Of a DNA stretch of 64,000 nt, positions 35,385-45,511 are shown one piece after another; the stretch's first letter is position 1, and each line of letters opens with the position of its first letter. A model generated the notes under the pieces. The model did not search any database and was not told the DNA's origin. It worked only from the letters and a program-made list of their open reading frames with translations. Position numbers and translations under genes: made by a program. Origin of the DNA: Holophagaceae bacterium (GTDB lineage Bacteria; Acidobacteriota; Holophagae; Holophagales; Holophagaceae); contig WRHW01000001.1 of NCBI GenBank assembly GCA_009783055.1, positions 62,001 through 126,000 of the forward strand, given 5' to 3'.

Positions 35385-36091
35385 CAGTCACCGGGTTGTC
35401 TGTAGAGAGTCGCCTCAGCAACGTGAGCCTAGAAATACTTCCTGGGGAGTGCGTAGGCATCTTAGGCCCAAATGGTGCTGGCAAGTCAACACTATTAAAA
35501 GCCATGTCAGGACTACTGAAAGCAACTGGAAATGTAATTTGGCAGGGGAGAATACTCGACCACATACCCTTTATAGAGCGTGGGCGCATACTCGCATGGC
35601 TGGGGCAGGAGAGCGCAGTGGAATTTGCGTTCCCCGTAAGAGATGTTGTAGCCCAAGGACGCTTTGCCCATAACGACGATGGCCAGCTTGTAGACGAGGC
35701 AATGGACGCTTTGGACATAGTACACTTAGCAAAGAGGCCAGTCACAGAGCTATCAGGAGGTGAACGTCGCCGTGTTTTTTTGGCTCGCGCACTGGCCACA
35801 GGCGCACCACTGCAACTTTGGGACGAACCAGCCTCTAGCTTAGATGTCCGCCATGCTCTAGAGGTCTACGCCCTAGCCCGCCGCCTGGCTACCAATGGGT
35901 CATCTATATTAGTAAGCCTCCATGACATTCGCGCCGCCTATCGCTTCGACCGTATATTGGTAATGGATCGGGGTAACATCGCCATTGATGGCTCACCCCA
36001 TGAAGTTCTGACAGCTCCCCTAATCCGCCAAGTATTCCGCGTAGAAGCTCACTTTATGACTTCACTCGTCCCAGAATTGCCCAGGGACTGA
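35378..36091 (+). CDS. ABC importer ATPase (FecE/BtuD type)
   Basis: A 237-residue ATP-binding subunit with Walker A GPNGAGKST (about residue 30), Q-loop LAWLGQESAV, signature LSGGERRR, Walker B LQLWDEPASSLD and switch His in VSLHDIRAA. It starts inside the permease gene, so the two are translationally coupled. It should power the FecCD permease at the inner membrane. It ends the unit; a spacer with several stem-loops separates it from the convergent typA. Confidence 0.92.
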   Translation: MLAVTGLSVESRLSNVSLEILPGECVGILGPNGAGKSTLLKAMSGLLKATGNVIWQGRILDHIPFIERGRILAWLGQESAVEFAFPVRDVVAQGRFAHNDDGQLVDEAMDALDIVHLAKRPVTELSGGERRRVFLARALATGAPLQLWDEPASSLDVRHALEVYALARRLATNGSSILVSLHDIRAAYRFDRILVMDRGNIAIDGSPHEVLTAPLIRQVFRVEAHFMTSLVPELPRD

Positions 36092-36114
36092 GCAAAAATA
36101 TCGCTTCATACCAA

Positions 36115-36281
36115 GTTGCATTTAATCCCAATTAAACGCAACCTAGTTCAAGGCTGTCTTTACAGCCTCAGTCGTCCACAATTACTAAGGGATTTCCCAC
36201 CAGACGCTCGTTACGCTTGCAACGCAGTCTACAACTCCGTTGGTTTGACTTGCTCCAAGCGTTGCTTGTCACAAGTAAAAC
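36115..36281. repeat. Cluster of four stem-loops in a convergent spacer
   Basis: Four hairpins lie in a row. (1) GTTGC-A-TTTAAT with ATTAAA-C-GCAAC, 36115-36142. (2) AGGCTGT with ACAGCCT around CTTT, 36151-36168. (3) AGAC..CGTT with AACG..GTCT, 36202-36230. (4) GTTTGACTTG with CAAGTAAAAC, one mismatch, enclosing CAAGC-GTT-GCTTG, 36243-36281. Hairpin 4 is a relative of the element at 10662-10704. The CAACTCCGTTG at 36232-36242 matches the core of the repeat at 254-264 in inverted orientation. No gene is evident here. Confidence 0.55.
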
Positions 36282-36312
36282 GAACCATGAGTTGTTATAT
36301 TTAGCGGATATT

Positions 36313-38145
36313 CTAGTTCTGTCCATCCAGTCGTTTTTCGCTCTTCTTGCGTTCATGCACATCTAATATTCTTTTCCGTAGTCTGATAAAACTTGGCGTG
36401 ATTTCTACTAGCTCATCATCGTCAATAAATTCAATAGCCTGCTCAAGGCTCAAAACACGCGGCGGGGTCAAACGTGTTGCTTCATCGCTTCCGCTTGCGC
36501 GCATGTTTGTCAGTTTTTTGCTTTTTGCAACATTAACAACCAGGTCATTGTCCCTCGCATGTTGTCCAACCACCATCCCCTCATAGCATTTTGTACCGGG
36601 CTCGATAAAGAAAATGCCCCTATCTTCTAAATTCATTATGGCAAATCCAACTGCTTCACATTGATCCATTGAAATTAACACTCCGTTTTTGCGTCCGGGT
36701 AACTCCCCCTTATAGGGGCCATAATGGCTAAAAATGCTATTGAGTATTCCTTCACCCCTTGTGTCTGTAAGAAATTCGCTCCGGTAGCCAATTAGCCCTC
36801 TACTGGGTATCTTGAAATGCAGTCTAACGCGTCCTAGCTCCTGGGACATATCCTGCATTTCAGCCTTGCGGGAACCCAGTTTTTCCATGACCACACCCAT
36901 GTAAATATCTGGTACATCAACGGTTACATCTTCAATTGGCTCCTCTTTTTCGCCAGTGGCGGGGTTTATTCTGGTAATTACCTCTGGTCGACTAACACAT
37001 ATTTCAAACCCTTCCCGTCGCATCGTTTCAATAAGCACTGATAAATGCAACTCGCCTCGACCAGAAACTTTCCAGCGTTCTGGTGAGTCGGTATCCTCTA
37101 CACGAAGGGCAACATTGTGCTGTAGCTCTTTGTTCAAGCGTTCGCGAATACGTCTGCTTTGTGTATATTTTCCATCCTGGCCGACAAATGGTCCATCGTT
37201 TACTTGAAAAATCATCGAAATAGTTGGTTGGTCGATGTCTATATATGGAATTGCCACTGGAAATTGGGGGCTTGCAATTGTTTCTCCTACGCGAATGTCT
37301 TGGATACCAGAGATTGCAACTATTTCGCCTGCCCCTGCTGTCTCTTTAGCGATGCGTTGTAGGCCGTCAAAACCATACAGTGAAGTAATTTTGTGGTTTT
37401 CGATTGTGCCATCTCGCTTGACAAGGGCAACTTGGTCGCCAATAGAGATTTTGCCGTTAAATATGCGCCCAATACCTATCTGACCAACATAATCGTTAAA
37501 ATCCATAAGTGTTACAAGCATTTGGGCTGGCTGGTCTATGCTCCCCTTGGGGTGAGGGCAATGGCGAATAATGGCATCAAAGAGGGGGTCGAGTGTTTCA
37601 GAACCGTCATTCACGTCTAGGGTTGCATATCCTAGCTTTGCAGATGCGTAGACGCTTGGGAAATCTAACTGTTCGTCCGTAGCACCCAGTTCAATTAATA
37701 ATTCAAAAATTTGATCCTGCGTCCAGAGAGGCCGTGCCCCAGGGCGGTCAACTTTGTTAATAACAACAATTGGACGCAAGCCAAGGGCAAGAGCCTTGCG
37801 GGTTACAAATTTGGTTTGAGGCATCGGTCCATCAAAAGCGTCTACCACCAATAGCACAGAATCAACCATGCTCAATACACGCTCGACTTCTCCCCCAAAA
37901 TCGGCATGTCCCGGCGTATCAACGATATGAAAGCGAAAGCCCCCCCAATGTATTGATGTGCATTTTGCCAAAATGGTAATTCCACGCTCTCTTTCCTGGT
38001 CGTTAGAATCCATAGCCCTTTCTGCGACCCGTTGATTATCACGAAAAACATGAGCTGTCTTAAACAGAGCGTCAACCAAAGTAGTCTTACCATGATCAAC
38101 GTGAGCAATAATGGCAATGTTTCGTATCTTTTCGATAGGTGTCAT
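36313..38145 (-). CDS. typA: Ribosome-associated GTPase TypA/BipA
   Basis: ATG 38145, preceded by GGGAG, gives 610 residues, the usual TypA length; 20 further codons upstream are open but lack similarity. GTPase motifs are AHVDHGKTT (P loop), [12 protein letters not shown] (G3) and [10 protein letters not shown] (G4). They are followed by EF-G-like domains and the TypA-specific C-terminus ([20 protein letters not shown]). TypA binds ribosomes and supports assembly and translation under stress or cold. It is transcribed alone, convergent with the importer genes and divergent from pilT. Confidence 0.96.
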   Translation of the reverse strand: MTPIEKIRNIAIIAHVDHGKTTLVDALFKTAHVFRDNQRVAERAMDSNDQERERGITILAKCTSIHWGGFRFHIVDTPGHADFGGEVERVLSMVDSVLLVVDAFDGPMPQTKFVTRKALALGLRPIVVINKVDRPGARPLWTQDQIFELLIELGATDEQLDFPSVYASAKLGYATLDVNDGSETLDPLFDAIIRHCPHPKGSIDQPAQMLVTLMDFNDYVGQIGIGRIFNGKISIGDQVALVKRDGTIENHKITSLYGFDGLQRIAKETAGAGEIVAISGIQDIRVGETIASPQFPVAIPYIDIDQPTISMIFQVNDGPFVGQDGKYTQSRRIRERLNKELQHNVALRVEDTDSPERWKVSGRGELHLSVLIETMRREGFEICVSRPEVITRINPATGEKEEPIEDVTVDVPDIYMGVVMEKLGSRKAEMQDMSQELGRVRLHFKIPSRGLIGYRSEFLTDTRGEGILNSIFSHYGPYKGELPGRKNGVLISMDQCEAVGFAIMNLEDRGIFFIEPGTKCYEGMVVGQHARDNDLVVNVAKSKKLTNMRASGSDEATRLTPPRVLSLEQAIEFIDDDELVEITPSFIRLRKRILDVHERKKSEKRLDGQN

Positions 38146-38411
38146 GGGGCTCCCACTGCCCTCTGGGACGAATAACATCAAGAAATGAGTGTCATCAATG
38201 GGCAAACCGACTATTCTATCATGTGGATGTAAAATTTGAAAGAAGTGATTATGAGATGATAGGGTTCAAAAGTCCATTTCACCAAGTAGTTTTCTACAAG
38301 CAATAACAGCGAAAACTTTCAGATTGCAATAAATCTTAACTTGCCATTAGTATTCTGCTCCAGATAAGGCTAAACTAAGGGGTAACTATTTGCTTAATGT
38401 ATGGAGTTGGT

Positions 38412-39647
38412 ATGCACATCAATGACTTGCTTACTACCATAGTGGAACTAGGTGGCTCTGACCTCCACATAAAGGTCGGCAACTACCCCGTAGCGAGAAT
38501 TAAAGGCAAGCTAACACCCCTCACTCAATTTAGCAAATTGACGCAAGAAGATACTATTGCGATGGCAAATAGTCTCATCACCACAGAAAAGCATCGACAA
38601 AAATTTAAAGATAACTACGATACTGACTTAGCATATTCTCTTCCAGGTAAAGGAAGGTTCCGTTGCAACGTATTCAAGCAACGTGGCACCATTGGGATAG
38701 TCATGCGTGTAATTCCAATGAAGATTTATAGCGTTGAAGATTTGATGTTGCCAAATATCATCAAGACAATATGCGAAGAACAAAGAGGGTTGATATTGGT
38801 GACGGGGACTACTGGTTCTGGTAAGTCCACAACACTGGCGGCGATGGTTGACCACATTAACTCCACTCGCGTAGAGCACATATTAACAATTGAGGACCCA
38901 GTTGAGTATCTCCATCGTGACAACTTGTCCGTTGTTAATCAAAGGGAGGTAGAAGGGGACTGTAAAACTTTTGCCAGTGCCCTAAGAGCGGCCCTCCGCC
39001 AAGACCCAGACGTGATTCTGGTAGGTGAAATGAGGGATCATGAAACAATTGAGACTGCTATTAATGCCGCAGAAACAGGGCATTTAGTGCTTTCAACCCT
39101 TCATACCCTTGATGCCACTGAGACCATTAACCGCATCATTGGCACTTTTCCGCCCCACCACCAAAAACAAATACGTCTCCAATTGGCATCTGTACTGAAG
39201 GCAGTGGTTAGCCAAAGGCTAGTTCCGACAGCTACAGGCGTAGGGCGCGTGCCGGCGGTAGAAATATTAATTTCAACTGAAACCGTGAGGAGCTGTATAG
39301 AAGATAAAGATAAAACCAAGTCCTTGAGAGACGTAATTGCCGCAGGGACTAGCCAATATGGTATGCAGACATTTGATCAGAGTCTGTATTTTTTGCTTAC
39401 GCGCGGGTTGATTACAGAAGAAGAAGCCCTCAAGCGCGCAACCAACGTGGGCGAATTTAAGCTGAAGCTAGAGGGAATCATGTCTACAGCGGATACTGCT
39501 AGGAGTAAAATGGATCAGAGAATGAATATTACCGCAGGAAGTGGTAGAGAGTCTGATGGTTCATCTGGGGTAGCACAAACTGCACAGCCAACTGCGCCTG
39601 TAGTTCCGCCGGCTGATTCAGGCTTAACAATTCAACTTGCAAGGTGA
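38412..39647 (+). CDS. pilT: Type IV pilus retraction ATPase PilT
   Basis: ATG 38412 lies five bases after GGAG and gives 411 residues. The core is PilT: MHINDLLTTIVELGGSDLHI, Walker A GTTGSGKST, TIEDPVEYLH, Walker B VILVGEMRDHETIETA, and HLVLSTLHTLDATETINR. It is 40-60 residues longer than typical PilT because of a polar, Ser/Gly/Pro-rich tail after about residue 360 that is probably disordered. It powers pilus depolymerisation for twitching or DNA uptake. No other pilus genes are next to it; an FHA-GAF protein follows by 38 bases. Confidence 0.94.
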   Translation: MHINDLLTTIVELGGSDLHIKVGNYPVARIKGKLTPLTQFSKLTQEDTIAMANSLITTEKHRQKFKDNYDTDLAYSLPGKGRFRCNVFKQRGTIGIVMRVIPMKIYSVEDLMLPNIIKTICEEQRGLILVTGTTGSGKSTTLAAMVDHINSTRVEHILTIEDPVEYLHRDNLSVVNQREVEGDCKTFASALRAALRQDPDVILVGEMRDHETIETAINAAETGHLVLSTLHTLDATETINRIIGTFPPHHQKQIRLQLASVLKAVVSQRLVPTATGVGRVPAVEILISTETVRSCIEDKDKTKSLRDVIAAGTSQYGMQTFDQSLYFLLTRGLITEEEALKRATNVGEFKLKLEGIMSTADTARSKMDQRMNITAGSGRESDGSSGVAQTAQPTAPVVPPADSGLTIQLAR

Positions 39648-39685
39648 TATTGTATTTGAGACAAACAATTTAGTTCAGGCAAGTT

Positions 39686-40798
39686 ATGGCACAGAGATAT
39701 GCACTCCGCATTCAAGACAGGAATGGATTTGAGAGGAAAGCACCTCTGGGGAATGTTGCAGTCTTAGGCCGACAACAACAATGCGATGTGGTTCTATCTG
39801 ATGAAATGGTTAGCCGTGTGCATTTAAGAGTGGAGTGCAATGGTGGCCAGTATTGGGCAGAAGACATGGGTTCTTCCCACGGTACATTTAAAGATGGAGT
39901 AAAGATAGGCAGAATAAAGTGGGAGCCAACAGCAGTTCTTGTAATAGCGGATGGGGCTTATCGATTGTCACTGGTGCCTGAACGTGTAGGGGCTTCAGAA
40001 TCTAATATGTATGCCATTCTATCCACTGCCCAGCAACTTGCAGGTGAGTTTGACCTAAAACCCTTGCTACAGGTATCAATTGACCACTTACTCCGCTTGT
40101 CTGGTCAAGATAGGGGCATGATATTGATTGAGGATAATGGAAAGTTAGATGTATTTGTCCAACGTAACGTCATCCCTGATTCAGGCGAAGACCGCAACTT
40201 TTCTATGTCAAGTGCCAATAATGTTTTTTATACAGGCGAGGCGATATGGATTTCAGATATTTCTACAAATGAAGCACTGAAAACCCATCAATCAATTGTT
40301 GACATGCAAATAAAAACAATAATATGTATGCCTCTGTCTGTAAGGGGAAAGAATATTGGTGTTGTTTATTTAGATAGCAACCACACGATGGAGGAGTCTA
40401 TCGATCGCTCTGCTTTTGAGGCTATTGTGGAGTTGTGTGCGCTTGCAATTCAACGGACAAGGCTCTTTGAAGAAGACCAACGTATTTATATCCAGGCTTC
40501 GGTTGGAGCAATGGAACCTACGCTTGCACACGAGTTCAATAGCATTGTTTCTGAAATAGAAGGCCATGCAGAACTTATATCAAGACTAGGCGCAGACCCT
40601 GAAATGCAGTACCACGTGGGGCAAATAAAAACTGCCGTTGGACATCTCTCTGAATTGAGTTCAAAGATTATTGGTTTGGGGGGTGTGAAGGATACAGAAA
40701 ATATAGCTTCTGAGTTGATGTCAATTATTCAGACTGCCTCAATTTCCGATACCGAAAATGAAACGCTACATGGCCACCGCTCGGTGGTGCCAACATGA
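39686..40798 (+). CDS. FHA-GAF signalling protein with kinase-like tail
   Basis: A 370-residue cytoplasmic protein. Residues 1-98 form an FHA domain (GRQQQCDVVLSDEMVSRVHL, then GSSHGTFKDGVKI) that should bind phosphothreonine. Residues about 110-265 form a GAF domain (TAQQLAGEFDLKPLLQVSID to IGVVYLDSNHTMEESI). A helical tail contains LAHEFNSIVSEIEGHAEL, which resembles the phospho-His helix of histidine kinases, but no ATPase domain follows. It may therefore be a scaffold or sensor rather than a kinase. Placed between pilT and ispF, and overlapping ispF by 4 bases, it could link a phospho-signal to pilus activity; that is inference. Confidence 0.85.
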   Translation: MAQRYALRIQDRNGFERKAPLGNVAVLGRQQQCDVVLSDEMVSRVHLRVECNGGQYWAEDMGSSHGTFKDGVKIGRIKWEPTAVLVIADGAYRLSLVPERVGASESNMYAILSTAQQLAGEFDLKPLLQVSIDHLLRLSGQDRGMILIEDNGKLDVFVQRNVIPDSGEDRNFSMSSANNVFYTGEAIWISDISTNEALKTHQSIVDMQIKTIICMPLSVRGKNIGVVYLDSNHTMEESIDRSAFEAIVELCALAIQRTRLFEEDQRIYIQASVGAMEPTLAHEFNSIVSEIEGHAELISRLGADPEMQYHVGQIKTAVGHLSELSSKIIGLGGVKDTENIASELMSIIQTASISDTENETLHGHRSVVPT

Positions 40799-41295
40799 AT
40801 AGGGTGCAATCTAGGTCTGGCATTGGATTTGATGTTCATCGATTTTCCGACCTGTCTGACAATCGCCCGCTGGTTCTTATGGGCATTACTATTCCTTTCG
40901 GTAGTGGTTTGTTGGGGCATAGCGATGCGGATGTAATGATCCATGCTCTTATTGATGCCATGTTGGGAGCGGCATGTCTTGGAGATATTGGACAATTATT
41001 CCCTGACAGCGACCCTGCATATAAAAACATTGCCTCGACAAAATTGCTTCAACAAACAGTTCAAAGCCTTCATTCAAAAGGCTGGCGGGTGGTTCACGCT
41101 GATGTGGGGCTAATCGGTGAGCAACCTAAGATAGGGAAATACAGAGATGCTATGAGGGAACGCATAGCACCGATATTAGGAATTTCTAAAGATGTGTTGA
41201 ATGTTAAAGCTACTACAACTGAAAAATTGGGATTTATAGGCCGTTGCGAAGGGTTGGCCGCCCAAGCTATTGTTACTATTGAATTGCATGATTAA
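40795..41295 (+). CDS. ispF: MEP-pathway cyclodiphosphate synthase IspF
   Basis: A 166-residue protein with all IspF signatures: GIGFDVHRF (Asp and His metal ligands), LLGHSDADVMIHALIDAMLG, FPDSDPAYKN and ATTTEKLGFIGRCEG. It converts CDP-ME 2-phosphate to the 2,4-cyclodiphosphate as a trimer with zinc or manganese, and with the IspH fusion gene shows the organism uses the MEP route. It begins inside the end of the FHA-GAF gene (ATGA) and is likely translated by coupling. IspD, often fused or adjacent, is not here. Confidence 0.96.
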   Translation: MNRVQSRSGIGFDVHRFSDLSDNRPLVLMGITIPFGSGLLGHSDADVMIHALIDAMLGAACLGDIGQLFPDSDPAYKNIASTKLLQQTVQSLHSKGWRVVHADVGLIGEQPKIGKYRDAMRERIAPILGISKDVLNVKATTTEKLGFIGRCEGLAAQAIVTIELHD

Positions 41296-41323
41296 TTCAC
41301 TCCTTATAGCTATGGAACAAGAT

Positions 41324-42442
41324 ATGACAAAAATTTCTGAGCCGATTCAAATAAAGTCATTACAGCTAAAAAATCGCATCGTCATGGCACCAATCGTCAC
41401 AGGCTTGGCAATTGATAATCGAGTTACGGAAGCCTGTATCAGATGGTACGAAGCTCCGGTGCGCGCAGGAGTTGCGTTGGTTGTATTAGAAGCATCCGCT
41501 GTGGATTCGATGGGATTGATAGTGCCAAACCAGTTTGGAATTTGGGATGATAGCTTTATTGCTGGACTAAAGCAGTTAGTAGATTCGATACATCGCAATG
41601 GTGCAAAAGTTATTATCCAGCTAGTCCACAGCGGAGGCAGGGCGTGGAGGGCAGAGGGTGATAATACTCTGAGATTGTCGCCATCAGGCGTATGCCTCAT
41701 GTCAGGCCCAGATTCAAAGGAAATGAACGAGGCAGAGATTCAAGCAGTGATCGACAGCTATACTGCATCTGCAATAAGGGCAAAACAGACTGGATTTGAT
41801 GGAATAGAAATTCATGCCGCCCATTATTATCTTTATTCTCAATTTCTTTCACCCTTGACAAATCGTCGCCAGGATAAATGGGGAAAAGACATTGAAGGTA
41901 GGGCACGCATTGTTGTTGAAACTATTAAGGCAATTCGTAATGTCGTTGGCAAAGACTTCATTATTTCATGCAGAATGCACGCTGTGGAGCTATTTGATGG
42001 AGGTATGTCCACAGATGATTCAGCCCAGATAGTAAAACTCCTTGAGACTGCTGGGGCAGATATAATAAATGCCTCTGCCATAGGCTCAGGTTCTTGGGAA
42101 ATTGTAGATGGGAAGCAACAACTCCAAACCACCTCTGTACCGCCTCCAACTGGAAAACCTGGGATATATATTCCCTATACAGCAAAACTAAAGAGTGCCT
42201 GTAATATCCCTGTAATTGCCGTTGGACGGCTGGCTGAACCTGGTGTAGCAGATGTAGCAATGGATAGCGGTATAGACCTGATAGCAATTGCTAGGCAAAT
42301 CATCGCCGATCCTCAAACTCCAAAAAAAATGCTGGAAGGCCGTTACTCAGATATTAACCCATGTAAAAAATGTCTAAATTGTTTCAAAACCATGCGTACA
42401 GGCGGGATAAGGTGTCCGGTGAATGTTGGATGGGATGGGTAA
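41324..42442 (+). CDS. Old yellow enzyme-family NADH:flavin oxidoreductase
   Basis: A 372-residue barrel flavoprotein (ATG 41324; ATG 41312 also possible). Landmarks are SLQLKNRIVMAPIVTG, IIQLVHSGGRA, GIEIHAAHYYLYSQFLSP, TNRRQDKWG, GRARIVVETIKAIR and IAIARQIIADPQ. Near the C-terminus, PCKKCLNC...GIRCPVN gives the cysteines of a [4Fe-4S] cluster as in 2,4-dienoyl-CoA reductase relatives. The protein stops soon after, so the second NAD(P)H-flavin domain of those larger enzymes is absent. It should reduce activated C=C bonds; the natural substrate is unknown. It follows ispF by 28 bases and is convergent with the next gene. Confidence 0.87.
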   Translation: MTKISEPIQIKSLQLKNRIVMAPIVTGLAIDNRVTEACIRWYEAPVRAGVALVVLEASAVDSMGLIVPNQFGIWDDSFIAGLKQLVDSIHRNGAKVIIQLVHSGGRAWRAEGDNTLRLSPSGVCLMSGPDSKEMNEAEIQAVIDSYTASAIRAKQTGFDGIEIHAAHYYLYSQFLSPLTNRRQDKWGKDIEGRARIVVETIKAIRNVVGKDFIISCRMHAVELFDGGMSTDDSAQIVKLLETAGADIINASAIGSGSWEIVDGKQQLQTTSVPPPTGKPGIYIPYTAKLKSACNIPVIAVGRLAEPGVADVAMDSGIDLIAIARQIIADPQTPKKMLEGRYSDINPCKKCLNCFKTMRTGGIRCPVNVGWDG

Positions 42443-42451
42443 GAGCTACTA

Positions 42452-43651
42452 TTACCCCTTATTGTTATCAATTATTTCATGCCCTGCCACATATATATCA
42501 CCGCTCGATACGAAAATCGATTTTGCTTCTGAGATGACAACTGCTTCAATATTATGTTGATGGATGACTTTGCCATTTTTCCAAACGGTAGTAGCCCATC
42601 TTCCACTTGCGTTTCTATCACGCCCAGCCACGTATACATCTTCACCTATCACGAAGATGGAATTAGCCAACCCGCTATATTTTTCTGCACTTAGACGTTG
42701 AGTTTCAAAAGATATTTGCTGAGTATTTTGTCCTGCTTTTTTCAATTCTTGTGAAGGTATTTTCCAGAGCATCGCGGCAGTGTCACCAAGACCACCACCC
42801 TCGTTATACTCATAGCCAACTGCATACACAATGTTTTTTGTTGCAATAACCTCACTTATACTAGCCTCCCTTTTTCCATCAGTTAGGTAAAAATGTTGTG
42901 TGCCATTCTTCCACAGTGTGGCCGCTTGAGAACCAGGTGAGCGTTTTTTTATCTGATTGCCAGCCACATATACGTTGCCGTCTAGCTGAAAAACGGAACT
43001 TGCATGTTGTCTTTTTAGGCTATCTTCATCATATAGAAATTGTGGTTTGCCATTTTTCCAGAGTATACCGAAGTCATCATATCCATTTTTTGTGTCTATG
43101 ATAGTTGCGGTTCCCGCTACGTATACATCTTTGCCAGAAACGTAGACAGAGTTCGCTTCCACATAAAAACTTTTGCCAGAAGCTATGTTTTTTACACTGG
43201 ATTGTTGAAGATCTTGGGGTTCACCGTTTTTCCAGAGTATTGCATCTCCGTTATCGCCATATCTCCCTACACTTCCAGCCACGTACACGTCTTTGCCAGA
43301 CAAGAAAACAGAAGTGGCTTTATACGAATAACCATACTTCCTTTCTTGTTTTAGGTGTTGAGGTTTGCCATTTTTCCATAGCATGGCAGAATCCTCTTCA
43401 TAACCGGCTACATAAACGTCCTTGCCTGACACAAAAACAGACAATGCGTCTGCCCGATAAGAGTTTTTTTCACTCCAATTACCCTTACAATCACTTAATC
43501 GTTGGGGTTTGCCGTTAATCCAAAGGGTAGGGACTGTTCTGTTGCTTATAACGGGAGAATTCGCATCTGTGTCACCACTAGTTGGGGCAAGAAATAATAT
43601 TCCTGAAAAACATAACAGAATGGTCATATAGCTTCGTTTCAGGTCGAACAT
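42452..43651 (-). CDS. Exported VYVAG-repeat, propeller-like protein
   Basis: ATG 43651 lies six bases after GGAGG and gives 399 residues with a signal sequence (MTILLCFSGILFLAP). The rest is made of about seven imperfect repeats of 45-65 residues, each with a GKDVYVAG-type strand pair followed by LWKNGKPQ. This pattern suggests a beta-propeller whose blades carry the two strand motifs. I cannot name a function; similar repeat proteins occur as secreted or surface proteins in several diderm groups. It is divergent from pgi, with about 195 bases between. Confidence 0.7.
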   Translation of the reverse strand: MFDLKRSYMTILLCFSGILFLAPTSGDTDANSPVISNRTVPTLWINGKPQRLSDCKGNWSEKNSYRADALSVFVSGKDVYVAGYEEDSAMLWKNGKPQHLKQERKYGYSYKATSVFLSGKDVYVAGSVGRYGDNGDAILWKNGEPQDLQQSSVKNIASGKSFYVEANSVYVSGKDVYVAGTATIIDTKNGYDDFGILWKNGKPQFLYDEDSLKRQHASSVFQLDGNVYVAGNQIKKRSPGSQAATLWKNGTQHFYLTDGKREASISEVIATKNIVYAVGYEYNEGGGLGDTAAMLWKIPSQELKKAGQNTQQISFETQRLSAEKYSGLANSIFVIGEDVYVAGRDRNASGRWATTVWKNGKVIHQHNIEAVVISEAKSIFVSSGDIYVAGHEIIDNNKG

Positions 43652-43785
43652 GGGATGCCTCCAACGCAATTGTATATAGCTTTGTTCGTTTTGGCTAATT
43701 GATTAATGGCGACCATATCTTTTCCAGCCTGTCAGAGGGCAATACAGTTGTAATCTGAGCGGATGCCAAGAAAGTAATTTTGACT

Positions 43786-43794
43786 TGCTATAAT
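43786..43794 (+). promoter_or_regulatory. Extended -10 promoter before pgi
   Basis: TGCTATAAT provides an extended -10 and a perfect TATAAT, 53 bases before the pgi ATG. TTGACT abuts it but is too close to be its -35. The same nine bases precede the tandem sulfatase gene. Confidence 0.5.
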
Positions 43795-43847
43795 TTGTCC
43801 CTGTAGAGGGCATACTTAAACTTAGGTTAATTTCTAGGAGACTGAAA

Positions 43848-45467
43848 ATGACTTCCCTTTCGCAAACCACTTCATGGAAGGCACTTGTAGCACATGCTGA
43901 AAGTGTTAAGCCAAAGCACTTACGCGATTTATTCAGTTCTGACCCAACACGAGGCGAGCGTCTACCCTTTGTGGCCTGTGGCATTTATTTTGATTTTTCA
44001 AAGCATAGAATCACTGATGAGACTCTACGGCTATTGGTAGCTCTGGCAGAGGAGCGTGGATTAAAAGATGCGATTGAGGCCATGTTTTCTGGCAGAAAAA
44101 TCAATATCACTGAGGGCAGGGCGGTACTTCATACTGCGCTTCGATCCCCAAAGGACGAGGTGGTAACTGTGGATGGTCGCAATGTGATACCGGATGTTCA
44201 TGCTGTACTTGAAGAGATGGATGTGTTTGCAAATAAAGTGCGAAGTGGCGAATGGAAGGGCTATACTGGCAAACCAATCAAGGCGGTTGTCAATATCGGT
44301 ATAGGCGGTAGCGACCTAGGGCCTGTTATGGCATACGAAGCGTTGAAGCCATACTCCAAGCGGGACATAGATGTGGTTTATGTTTCCAATGTGGACGGCA
44401 CAGACATTGCCGAATCCTTACGCGATCTAAACCCCGAGACAACTTTGTTCATAGTATCCAGCAAGACCTTTACTACTCAAGAAACCATGGCTAATGCTAT
44501 GTCGGCTCGGAGTTGGCTGTTAGAATCGCTGAAGGATGATGCTTCTATTGCCAAACACTTTGTGGCAGTTTCTACCAACGCTGAAAAAGTTACCCAATTT
44601 GGTATTGATAAGGCCAACATGTTTGGTTTTTGGGATTGGGTTGGTGGGAGATACAGCATGGATAGTGCCATCGGGTTATCAACCATGATAGCCGTTGGGT
44701 CAGAGGTATTCCGCCAACTATTAAGTGGTTTCCACGCAATGGATGTCCATTTTCGCTCTGCACCTTTCGACAAAAACATGCCCGTCCTCATGGCGTTGTT
44801 GAATATCTGGTATACAGATTTCTTTGGTGCAGAAACCCATGCAGTCTTACCCTATGACCAATACTTACACCGTTTTCCTGCCTATTTGCAACAGTTGATA
44901 ATGGAGAGCAACGGAAAGCAAGTGACGTTGGAGGGCAACCCCGTTGATGTCCCAACCAGTGCAGTTATTTGGGGTGAGCCTGGTACAAATGGTCAGCACA
45001 GTTTTTATCAGTTGATCCACCAAGGAACAAGGTTGATTCCGGTTGACTTTATTTGCTTTGCAAAATCCCATAATCCAATTGGACAGCATCACCAACTGCT
45101 TATGTCTAATGTTTTTGCACAAGCAGAGGCGTTGGCATTTGGCAAGACAGAGGCAGAGGTACGAGCAGAGGGCGTTGAGGAGTCCCTAGTTCCTCATAAA
45201 GTATTTGAGGGCAATAGACCATCCAGCGTATTAATGGCTCAAAAGCTTACACCGGAAATACTTGGTAGCCTGATTGCCTTATACGAGCACATCACTTATA
45301 CACAGGCAGTAATCTGGGGCATCAACGCCTTTGACCAGTGGGGAGTTGAATTGGGCAAGGCTTTAGCCAATAAAATTTTGCCAGAATTAGACCAAGAGAG
45401 TGGTGCGCCTCTGAACCATGACAGTAGCACCAATACGTTGATTAAGAGATTTAAGGAATTACAGTAA
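43848..45467 (+). CDS. pgi: Glucose-6-phosphate isomerase
   Basis: A 539-residue enzyme of normal length, with TAGGAGACTG before the ATG. Signatures include [70 protein letters not shown] and the C-terminal Lys region ending [10 protein letters not shown]. It interconverts glucose-6-phosphate and fructose-6-phosphate in the cytoplasm. mutL begins 44 bases downstream. Confidence 0.97.
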   Translation: MTSLSQTTSWKALVAHAESVKPKHLRDLFSSDPTRGERLPFVACGIYFDFSKHRITDETLRLLVALAEERGLKDAIEAMFSGRKINITEGRAVLHTALRSPKDEVVTVDGRNVIPDVHAVLEEMDVFANKVRSGEWKGYTGKPIKAVVNIGIGGSDLGPVMAYEALKPYSKRDIDVVYVSNVDGTDIAESLRDLNPETTLFIVSSKTFTTQETMANAMSARSWLLESLKDDASIAKHFVAVSTNAEKVTQFGIDKANMFGFWDWVGGRYSMDSAIGLSTMIAVGSEVFRQLLSGFHAMDVHFRSAPFDKNMPVLMALLNIWYTDFFGAETHAVLPYDQYLHRFPAYLQQLIMESNGKQVTLEGNPVDVPTSAVIWGEPGTNGQHSFYQLIHQGTRLIPVDFICFAKSHNPIGQHHQLLMSNVFAQAEALAFGKTEAEVRAEGVEESLVPHKVFEGNRPSSVLMAQKLTPEILGSLIALYEHITYTQAVIWGINAFDQWGVELGKALANKILPELDQESGAPLNHDSSTNTLIKRFKELQ

Positions 45468-45511
45468 GTATTTGAGGGAACTATCAAAAAGCGATACACC
45501 AGAGATTAGAA

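Noticed and set aside
36115-36281. A CRISPR array in the stem-loop-rich spacer
   Set aside because: The hairpins are different sequences without regular repeat-spacer periodicity, and no cas genes are present.
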